DNA of 64,000 bases, taken from positions 4,402,001 through 4,466,000 of the forward strand of contig JAAHII010000001.1 in NCBI GenBank assembly GCA_010671905.1. The letters are read 5' to 3'. A program made the translations under genes and the position numbers. How positions within the stretch are numbered: position 1 is the first letter of the stretch; each line of letters starts with the position of its first letter. This document shows, piece after piece, positions 54,987 to 62,019 of the stretch. Below the pieces are notes generated by a model. It was given only the letters and a program-made list of their open reading frames with translations. It was not told the origin of the DNA and ran no database searches. The stretch is from Leptolyngbya sp. SIOISBB (GTDB lineage: Bacteria > Cyanobacteriota > Cyanobacteriia > Phormidesmidales > Phormidesmidaceae).

Positions 54987-55721
54987 ATGACCACTGTGCA
55001 GATTGAAATTCACCCCGATCGCCCTGCTCTCGTGGCTCGCTCACTGGAATTGGTAAAAGCGCGGATTCAGACGGCTGTCGCCGCCCATGGCCGCTGTGTG
55101 ATCGCCCTCGCCGGGGGCAGTACCCCCAAGCCCCTGTACGAAGGGTTGGCGCAATTAAATCTTCCCTGGTCAAACATCCATATTTTCTGGGGCGATGAAC
55201 GTTACGTGCCGATCGAACATCCCGATAGCAATGCGGGTATGGCCAAAGCCGCCTGGTTGGATCAAGTCCCCATTCCAGTCACGCAGGTTCATATCATGCC
55301 GACACATTTTGCCGAGCCCACCGAGGCTGCCGATGCCTATGAAGCCCTATTGAAGGATCTGCTGGGGTATCAACCGACCTTCGATATTGTCCTTTTGGGG
55401 ATGGGGGATGACGGGCATACACTATCGCTATTTCCCCATACGGCGGCCGTGAATGTCAGCGATCGCCTAGTAACAGTGGGCGAAAAAGGGGAGGATCCTC
55501 GGATTACCCTGACCGCCCCAGTGGTGAATCAGAGCCGCTGTGTCATGTTTTTGGTGTCTGGCAGTAATAAGCAAACAGCTCTCAAGGCCGTCTTTGCTCC
55601 AGAAGCTGACGACTTGACTTTTCCTTCTCGCAAAATTCGGCCTCAAGGTGAGCTCTGGTGGCTACTCGATGCGGCTGCCGGTGAAGCCGTCAAAGCCTTG
55701 CCAGAGGTGCGGATTTATTAG
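54987..55721 (+). CDS. pgl: 6-phosphogluconolactonase
   Basis: 244 residues. It hydrolyses 6-phosphogluconolactone in the oxidative pentose phosphate pathway. The DevB-type motifs are VIALAGGSTPKPLYEGLAQL near 38, IHIFWGDERYVPIEHPDSNAGMAKAAW near 64 and FDIVLLGMGDDGHTLSLFPHT near 130. The length is normal. Divergent from the GT2 gene. Confidence 0.95.
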   Translation: MTTVQIEIHPDRPALVARSLELVKARIQTAVAAHGRCVIALAGGSTPKPLYEGLAQLNLPWSNIHIFWGDERYVPIEHPDSNAGMAKAAWLDQVPIPVTQVHIMPTHFAEPTEAADAYEALLKDLLGYQPTFDIVLLGMGDDGHTLSLFPHTAAVNVSDRLVTVGEKGEDPRITLTAPVVNQSRCVMFLVSGSNKQTALKAVFAPEADDLTFPSRKIRPQGELWWLLDAAAGEAVKALPEVRIY

Positions 55722-55950
55722 CATCATCGCCCCTTAATCTAGCCTCTGTAACCTGATTGCAGTCGCGGTGAAATGCTGGTTGCCAGGAGAAGCGCGATTG
55801 TGTACTCTCCCTAACTGAATGCTAAAATTTCGTTTCTTAAACTAATCCTCTAAACTCCGACCGGAATACCGGGGTTTGTGGCAATATAGCAATCGTGGCT
55901 AAATTTGGTCACGCCACTTATTGACTTTTCAGATTCAGAGAGAGTTGCTT

Positions 55951-56586
55951 ATGACGCTGCAATTAGGCGATACCGTACCTGATTTCACTCAACAGTCTTC
56001 CGAGGGTGAAATTAACTTTTACGATTGGGCTGGCGATAGCTGGGTTGTGTTCTTCTCCCATCCGGCTGACTACACTCCCGTGTGTACCACTGAATTGGGC
56101 GAAGTCGCCAAACTTAAGGGCGAATTTGCTAAGCGTAATGCTAAAGTCATTGCCCTCAGCGTTGATGGTGCTGAGTCACATAAAGGATGGATTGGCGATA
56201 TTGACGAAACTCAAGGGACTACCGTCAACTATCCCATCGTCGCCGATGAGGACAAGAAAGTCTCTGATCTGTACGGCATGATTCACCCCAATGCCGATGC
56301 TAAGGTCACTGTCCGCACGGTTTTTGTGATTGATCCTAACCGTAAGCTACGGTTGACCATCACCTATCCCCCTAGCACAGGGCGTAACTTCCAGGAAATC
56401 CTGCGAGTGATCGATTCTCTGCAATTGACCGACAACTACAGTGTCGCGACTCCGGTTAACTGGAAGGATGGCGAGGATGTGGTTGTGTCTCCCAAGATTC
56501 CTACTGAGGAAGCTAAGCAGAAGTTCCCCAAAGGGGTTACTGAGGTCAAGCCCTACTTACGGATGACTCCTCAGCCCAACAAGTAA
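55951..56586 (+). CDS. 1-Cys peroxiredoxin (Prx6 type)
   Basis: 211 residues from the ATG at 55951, with GAGAGAG upstream. It reduces hydroperoxides using the single peroxidatic Cys in FFSHPADYTPVCTTELGEVAKL near residue 45. VADEDKKVSDLYGMIHPNADAKVTVRTVFVIDPNRKLRL near 100-138 and the C-terminal PKGVTEVKPYLRMTPQ are characteristic of the Prx6 group. There is no resolving Cys in the usual position. It has its own terminator. Confidence 0.95.
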   Translation: MTLQLGDTVPDFTQQSSEGEINFYDWAGDSWVVFFSHPADYTPVCTTELGEVAKLKGEFAKRNAKVIALSVDGAESHKGWIGDIDETQGTTVNYPIVADEDKKVSDLYGMIHPNADAKVTVRTVFVIDPNRKLRLTITYPPSTGRNFQEILRVIDSLQLTDNYSVATPVNWKDGEDVVVSPKIPTEEAKQKFPKGVTEVKPYLRMTPQPNK

Positions 56587-56626
56587 GCTGACGCGGTTCT
56601 TCCCGTTGTCACTATCACCCTAAGAG

Positions 56627-56660
56627 AAAGGGATGCAGCCCAAAACTGCATCCCTTTTTT
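56627..56660 (+). terminator. Rho-independent terminator of the peroxiredoxin gene
   Basis: 12-bp stem AAAGGGATGCAG / CTGCATCCCTTT (56627-56638 and 56646-56657) with a 7-base loop, followed by further T. It begins 40 bases after the stop codon. Confidence 0.9.
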
Positions 56661-56837
56661 GTTGCTGGAAATCCGAGGCCCCATTTGTGCCTTGTGAGCG
56701 GGCTGAATAGGACAATTGTGGGCACAGCCAGCATAGAGACTGGTATCTGTGACGAGATCGCTGATTACTGTTTCAGTCGGGTCTCTCTAATGCGCTGGGC
56801 ATCTATCTCAATGCTGGGTGTCTGCAGCATCCCTGCA

Positions 56838-57176
56838 CTATGTGGTTTCATCAGCCCAAATTTGTCTGACTGCTACGGCAATCCGGTTTAAATCTTCGTC
56901 CAACAGGGGCGGCCAATTGACGTTTTGAGTTTGGCCTTGGCGATATAGCAGCCGACTTTCGTAGGTCAGAATGAACAGGGCATGACCGAGCGATCGCTCT
57001 ATTGTTGGTTCGTTTTTCAGTGACTGTGACAACGTTTTTAAAGCCAACAAAATCGATGTAACTTGTCCCGGTATCGGCGCCTCGCCTTGTCGCAAGCAAT
57101 CGATAAAGGAGGTTTGTCCCGCTGCGGGTGAGAGTGTTTGGGCAAGCACAAATCGACGAGCAGTTTCAAAATCCAT
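56838..57176 (-). CDS. Small conserved cyanobacterial protein of unknown function
   Basis: 112 residues from the ATG at 57176 (MDFETARRFVLAQTLSPAAG); the frame extends 24 codons upstream but without support. PIPGQVTSILLALKTLSQSLKNEPTIERSLGHALFILTYES in the middle and NWPPLLDEDLNRIAVAVRQIW at the end are similar in pattern to a small protein found in many cyanobacteria. That protein has sometimes been called dethiobiotin synthetase, but this sequence has no P-loop or other BioD motif. All-helical by appearance, probably cytoplasmic. The role is unknown. Confidence 0.7.
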   Translation of the reverse strand: MDFETARRFVLAQTLSPAAGQTSFIDCLRQGEAPIPGQVTSILLALKTLSQSLKNEPTIERSLGHALFILTYESRLLYRQGQTQNVNWPPLLDEDLNRIAVAVRQIWADETT

Positions 57177-57564
57177 GACCGCAAAATCCTCAGAGAAAAC
57201 ACGTGGAGATTGTTGTAAGTAGAGTAACTCCGGGCACTCTAGGACCAACTTGCTGATGAGCGATCTCTTCCATATTCATGGAGACTCTATCAAGAAAGAG
57301 ACGAGTTCTGTAATAAAACTGCGAACCAGTGTGATGGCCACCCATAAAACCAGTAACGCTTATTAACATCGAAAACATGTCTGGTGAGTTACCTGACGTG
57401 ACTTTGTATCGCCTGAATCAACGTTTTCGTGCTCCATCCGGCATTGCCATTCAACCTATCGCACTGATGTTCGCTCTGACTCTAAGCTCAAGTTCCTCTC
57501 TAAATTTACTGATAGCAAGCGCAAATCTCTGAATTGACAAATTTCTGTTCTTCGTGGCTTACCC
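57177..57564. other. Intergenic region before the aminotransferase
   Basis: About 390 bases between divergent genes with no supported coding frame. Promoters for the small conserved protein and the aminotransferase module should lie here. Confidence 0.4.
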
Positions 57565-58770
57565 ATGACTGCTGATAATCCTATGACTACATCAACCCAT
57601 AATTCAGTACCTTTCGTTGATCTTGCTTGGCAACATGATCAAATTCAAGCGCAGATTCAGGCAGCCTTGGCGGCAGTTTTAAGCCGAGGTGATTTTGTTT
57701 TGGGGCAAGCTGTGCAAGAGCTAGAAACGGCATTTGCTGAAGCTTCAGGGGCTCAATGTGGTGTAGGTGTGGCTTGCGGGACGGATGCGATCGCGTTGGG
57801 TTTATCTGCCTGTGGTATTGGCGAGGGCGATGAAGTTCTGCTGCCTGTGAATACTTTTGTGGCAACGCTCATCGGTATTTTGCGCAGCGGCGCTATTCCA
57901 GTATTTGTGGATTGTGATCAGGATACGGCTTTGCTGGATTTAGAGGCGGCTGAAGCGGCAGTTACGCTGAAAACCCGAGCTGTGATCCCTGTGCACCTAT
58001 ATGGTCAGATGGTTTCGCCTAGCGGTCTGAAAGCCTTGGCCGAGCGCCATGACCTGTTGATTTTTGAAGATGCAGCCCAAGCCCATTTGGCAGAACGCGA
58101 GGGCATGCGGGCGGGCAGTGTAGGAACAGCCGCTGCCTTTAGCTTTTATCCCAGCAAAAATCTGGGGGCGATCGGCGACGGGGGCATGTTGCTGACCCAA
58201 GAAGCCTTGGTGGCTGAAACAACGCGATCGCTGCGTAACTATGGTGCAGTGCGCAAGTATTTCCATACCGAACCCCAGGGCACCAATAGTCGTCTAGATA
58301 CCCTCCAGGCTGCCGTCTTAGGCTTGAAGCTGCCATTCTTACTAGATTGGAATCATGCTCGCAACCAAATCGCCCAACATTACGACGACCGTCTGTCGGC
58401 ATTGCGCGAATTTGGCATCCTTCCCATCCGGAACGATAGTGGCACCGGTCATGTGTATCACCTGTATGTGATCCGGGTAACTACTGATTGCCCCATTGAC
58501 CGGACAGCATTGCAACTGGCGCTGCAAGAAAAGCAAATTCAAAGCGGCATTCACTACCCTGTGCCTTGTCATTTGCAACCCGCCTTTCAGTTCTTGGGTT
58601 ATCAACCTGGGGCATTTCCGGTCGCTGAGGGCTTATCTCAAGAGATCCTTTCTTTGCCTATGTACCCCGGCATGACGCTGGAGCAAGCGGACCGGGTTAT
58701 AGACGTGATTGTCCAAGCTGTGAATCAGGATACTGCTACTACTGAATCGTTAACTGCACTATCTGCATAG
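57565..58770 (+). CDS. DegT/DnrJ/EryC1/StrS sugar aminotransferase
   Basis: 401 residues, PLP-dependent. VPFVDLAWQHDQIQAQIQAAL at the N-terminus, CGTDAIALGLSACGIGEGDEVLLPVNTFVATLIGI near 72-106 and IFEDAAQAHLAEREGMRAGSVGTAAAFSFYPSKNLGAIGDGGMLLT near 170-214 include the PLP-binding Asp (IFEDAAQ) and the catalytic Lys (FYPSKNLGA). It aminates a 3- or 4-keto nucleotide sugar such as that from WbpM or PglF. It is 7 bases upstream of the exosortase gene, so it is in the same operon. It may supply the amino sugar for the second export module or for a legionaminic-type pathway. Confidence 0.93.
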   Translation: MTADNPMTTSTHNSVPFVDLAWQHDQIQAQIQAALAAVLSRGDFVLGQAVQELETAFAEASGAQCGVGVACGTDAIALGLSACGIGEGDEVLLPVNTFVATLIGILRSGAIPVFVDCDQDTALLDLEAAEAAVTLKTRAVIPVHLYGQMVSPSGLKALAERHDLLIFEDAAQAHLAEREGMRAGSVGTAAAFSFYPSKNLGAIGDGGMLLTQEALVAETTRSLRNYGAVRKYFHTEPQGTNSRLDTLQAAVLGLKLPFLLDWNHARNQIAQHYDDRLSALREFGILPIRNDSGTGHVYHLYVIRVTTDCPIDRTALQLALQEKQIQSGIHYPVPCHLQPAFQFLGYQPGAFPVAEGLSQEILSLPMYPGMTLEQADRVIDVIVQAVNQDTATTESLTALSA

Positions 58771-58777
58771 TAAATCA

Positions 58778-59680
58778 ATGACTTTAAGTCCTTCTACACT
58801 CAAACCTCGTTGGTCTCTTTCGCCGTTAACGATCGCCATCATCGGTCTGCTGACCATCATCTATGCTCCTTTGCTTTGGCATTGGGTCGATGGCTGGCTC
58901 AATAAATCTATCAGTATTCAACACGAGTATTTTAGTCATGGGCTGATTGGTCTCCCCTTTGCCGCCTATCTGGCCTGGAGCCTGCGGCCAAAATGGCAGG
59001 CGCTGTCTGATCATCTAAATCCGGCGGGTCTGGGTTTACTTGCGATGGCTAGTGCCCTTTATCTCAGTCAACTTTCCGATTGGATGAATATTTCTTTGCC
59101 GCTGATGCTGGCAGGGATTTGTCTGACTCTCAAAGGCTGGCCAGGTCTAAAACTCATGGGTGTTCCCCTGGCTTTGGTTGTACTAGCTACTCCTAGTCAA
59201 CTGCCTTATCTCATTGAGCCTTACATTTTACCGTTGCAGACTTTCATTGCCAGCGTGGCGGGCTTTTTGCTGATGCAAGGTGGGATCGATGTCACCGTGG
59301 ATCAAATTTATCTGCGAGTCAATGATCAAATGGTGGAAGTTGCGCCCCACTGTGCTGGGCTCAAAATGTTGTTCACTAGCTTATACGTGGCTTTGATGTT
59401 GATTTACTGGAACGACGTCTGGCGATCCCGTTTACGCACGGTAATTTTCCTCATCACGACGGTTGGCGTGAGCGTCTCAGGTAATATCATCCGCAATACG
59501 CTACTGAGCTACTTTCACGGGACTGGCAATAAAGCTGCTTTTGTGTGGCTGCACGATAGCTGGGGAGGCGACCTCTACTCAGCATTTATGCTGCTGTTTC
59601 TAATCTTTATTCTGCGGCTGATTCAACGGTATGTACCGCAAAGCTTATCGCTGGAAATTAAATCTGAAACGGCAGTTTAG
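58778..59680 (+). CDS. crtB: Cyanoexosortase B
   Basis: 300 residues with about eight membrane helices. Exosortases recognise C-terminal sorting signals (PEP-CTERM-like) and anchor or release proteins at the outer surface. The catalytic residues are visible: Cys in MVEVAPHCAGLKMLFTSLY near 192, Arg in SVSGNIIRNTLLSYFHGTG near 240 and His in FVWLHDSWGGDLYSAFML near 256. The gene directly follows the aminotransferase and is followed 33 bases later by its partner protein. The name is for the cyanoexosortase B family; the symbol shares letters with phytoene synthase, which this is not. No sorting substrate is seen in the window. Confidence 0.9.
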   Translation: MTLSPSTLKPRWSLSPLTIAIIGLLTIIYAPLLWHWVDGWLNKSISIQHEYFSHGLIGLPFAAYLAWSLRPKWQALSDHLNPAGLGLLAMASALYLSQLSDWMNISLPLMLAGICLTLKGWPGLKLMGVPLALVVLATPSQLPYLIEPYILPLQTFIASVAGFLLMQGGIDVTVDQIYLRVNDQMVEVAPHCAGLKMLFTSLYVALMLIYWNDVWRSRLRTVIFLITTVGVSVSGNIIRNTLLSYFHGTGNKAAFVWLHDSWGGDLYSAFMLLFLIFILRLIQRYVPQSLSLEIKSETAV

Positions 59681-59713
59681 CCCACTGTCCCTTACTGATA
59701 GGAGGCCCTCCTG

Positions 59714-60436
59714 ATGACTGATGCCACCCAAAGTCGCCCGAAATCGCATTCCATCGTTCAGTGGGGCCTGGTTGTTGTGCTCACAGCGTTGGTTGCGATC
59801 GCAGTCTTACCCAATTACTTTAGTGGCCAATGGCCTGGGAGTAACGAACTCCCTGTCCCCCATATTGCACAACTCAGAGGGCTGTTGACAGAACCGCTAG
59901 AAGTCCCAGGTTGGGAATCGACCTTTCATCAAGAGGTTAATATTGGCCGTAATCGCTGGACCATAGCCGAGTATCGCCGCTCGGGTGTTAATGGTGAAGA
60001 TGAATCCTTTGGGCTGTTGTTACGCCCGCAACAGGCCGGTGATCAACAACCAGAGGTCGAATGGGTAGATTTGCAGGGCGCCCAAAGCTGGCAAGTTGAT
60101 AATCGCCATGCTGTCCCCTGGCTAGTGGAATCACCGACCGCTGATGCCTCTGTGAAGATAACGACTCGCTATCTTCGGGGCATCGACGAACGCAATACCT
60201 TCGCTGTCATGCAATGGTATGCCTGGCCAAGTGGAGGTCATTTTGCCCCTGGCAAATGGTTTTGGGCCGACCAAGCTCAACAATGGCAGCACAGTCAGCG
60301 TTTACCTTGGGTTGCGGTTAGTATTTTGCTACCGATTGATCCTGTAGGCGACATCCGGACGCACACAGCAGCCATCACTGAAATTGCACAGTCAGTACAG
60401 CAGGGACTGCTATCATCCACTTTTAGGGCTGAGTGA
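59714..60436 (+). CDS. Cyanoexosortase B system-associated protein
   Basis: 240 residues, one N-terminal helix (IVQWGLVVVLTALVAIAVLPNYF) and a periplasmic domain with WESTFHQEVNIGRNRWTIAEYRR and MQWYAWPSGGHFAPGKWFWAD. This is the partner usually encoded next to cyanoexosortase B and resembles EpsI-type exosortase partners. Its role is unknown; it may help substrate processing or glycan export. GGAGG stands upstream of the ATG at 59714. Confidence 0.88.
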   Translation: MTDATQSRPKSHSIVQWGLVVVLTALVAIAVLPNYFSGQWPGSNELPVPHIAQLRGLLTEPLEVPGWESTFHQEVNIGRNRWTIAEYRRSGVNGEDESFGLLLRPQQAGDQQPEVEWVDLQGAQSWQVDNRHAVPWLVESPTADASVKITTRYLRGIDERNTFAVMQWYAWPSGGHFAPGKWFWADQAQQWQHSQRLPWVAVSILLPIDPVGDIRTHTAAITEIAQSVQQGLLSSTFRAE

Positions 60437-60582
60437 TTTATCCCAGATTGGTTATGTGCGTGGAACCATCCCGACCACTGTCGCTGGGGTTGAAAAAGGT
60501 AAAGAGAAGACAACGTGCTGCAGTTTGCAAAGCTTTTTAATATTCTTAGACCCTATTTAAAATTACTATCCGACCCAATGGG

Positions 60583-61941
60583 ATGTGTATGGCTGCGAAC
60601 AACTGTAACCAATCGAGGATTTGGCTCTGCTCCTGCCGTTGGCTAACTGCTGGAACCCTTTTTGCTGTGCTAACTACAGGTGGGGCGTTTGATGCAGTTG
60701 CTGCCCATGGACGCAATTATCGCGATGATCCTATTCCCACTGGGTGGAGCGTGGCCAATAATGATTATTTGCAGGAGCATCATTCAGTCTCTGGGCAATT
60801 GTTGAGCGAAGCCGCGACGACTCATTCATCGACGGTAACTAGCCCAGCTACACCTGACAATGCTGATACGGCTGCTCCGAGCTTTGAACTTACACCAGAT
60901 CCAAACTTTACAGCGCCTTTACCCTTGCCGTCTCAACCGCTGCCAGCTCCAGGCGTAGATCAGCTGATCGATAGCGTGTTGGGTAGACCACAACAGCCTG
61001 ACTTTGATACTTATCGGCTAGGACCAGGAGACTCTTTTTTCGTCAATGTGCGTCAGTTCCCGGATCTGAGCTTTCAGGCCACCCTGGATATTCAAGGCAA
61101 TGTCATTGTGCCCTTGCAGGGGGTGGTTTCTTTTAATGGCTTGACAATAGATGAGTCAGAAGCCCTAATTACTCAGGTTTATGATCAATATGTCGTTGAT
61201 CCAGATGTCAGTATGACACTGGTGGCTCAGCGTGGCGTTGAGGTAACGATTTTGGGTGAGGTAGTGCGCCCTGGGTACTATCCCCTTGGCGCACCGCAAA
61301 TTGCTGCCGCTTTACTGTCTGCTGGAGGTACTACCCATACAGCTGATCTGAGGTCAGTCATTGTGCAGCGGCGTTTGCCGGATGGTCAACTGCTAGAGCA
61401 GAACGTTGATCTGTTCACACCTTTAAAGGATGGCGAGGCGCTGCCGGATGTGGCGCTGCAGGATGGCGATGTCATCATGGTAGAACGTCTTGATCCGGAA
61501 GCTCTGGATGAGTACGATCGCACGCTCGTATCGCGCTCAACACTGGCCACCCCTACGGTTACTGTGAGGCTTTTGAACTACGGTAATACGGGGTCGCTTT
61601 CCGCCATTGATTTGCCTAACGGCAGTCGTTTTGTTGATGCCTTAGTGAGGGCTGGCGTCAACCCTGATGCCTCTAATTTAAGCCAAATTGCTCTCGTCCG
61701 ATTTGATGAAACGGCGGGACGAGCCGTTACTATAACTCTTGACGGCAATGATGCTTTTCGAGGCATTCCAGCCGAAAACCCACCGCTACAGCAGAATGAT
61801 GTGATCATTGTCAACCGTTCATTACTGGCTAGGGTGACATATGCTCTGAATACCTTCACTCAGCCATTCAGAGACGTACTCGGCTTTTTGCTTTTCTTTG
61901 ATTCCTTAGCTGACTCTGCTGACAACCTCTTTGCTCCTTAA
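60583..61941 (+). CDS. Wza-like polysaccharide export protein
   Basis: 452 residues with a signal peptide (RWLTAGTLFAVLTTGGAFDAVAA, residues about 16-38) and no clear lipobox. The Poly_export domain begins DTYRLGPGDSFFVNVRQFPDLSFQATLDIQGNVIVPLQG near 144, followed by SLBB-type repeats (VEVTILGEVVRPGYYPLG near 224, TVRLLNYGNTGSLSAI near 327, QNDVIIVNRS near 404). It forms the outer-membrane or periplasmic channel for polysaccharide. A hydrophobic stretch ends the protein (DVLGFLLFFDSLADS). It lies just upstream of the Wzc-like co-polymerase, the usual pair. Confidence 0.92.
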   Translation: MCMAANNCNQSRIWLCSCRWLTAGTLFAVLTTGGAFDAVAAHGRNYRDDPIPTGWSVANNDYLQEHHSVSGQLLSEAATTHSSTVTSPATPDNADTAAPSFELTPDPNFTAPLPLPSQPLPAPGVDQLIDSVLGRPQQPDFDTYRLGPGDSFFVNVRQFPDLSFQATLDIQGNVIVPLQGVVSFNGLTIDESEALITQVYDQYVVDPDVSMTLVAQRGVEVTILGEVVRPGYYPLGAPQIAAALLSAGGTTHTADLRSVIVQRRLPDGQLLEQNVDLFTPLKDGEALPDVALQDGDVIMVERLDPEALDEYDRTLVSRSTLATPTVTVRLLNYGNTGSLSAIDLPNGSRFVDALVRAGVNPDASNLSQIALVRFDETAGRAVTITLDGNDAFRGIPAENPPLQQNDVIIVNRSLLARVTYALNTFTQPFRDVLGFLLFFDSLADSADNLFAP

Positions 61942-62019
61942 GCTTCTGATGGCATAAAGAACTCCAGGATTTTAACTTTTGCGAACAACTGCTTGCTTCA
62001 TGACTCATCGGTTTCTGCC

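Noticed and set aside
56838-57176. Dethiobiotin synthetase label for the small conserved protein
   Set aside because: No P-loop or other BioD motif is visible in 112 residues.
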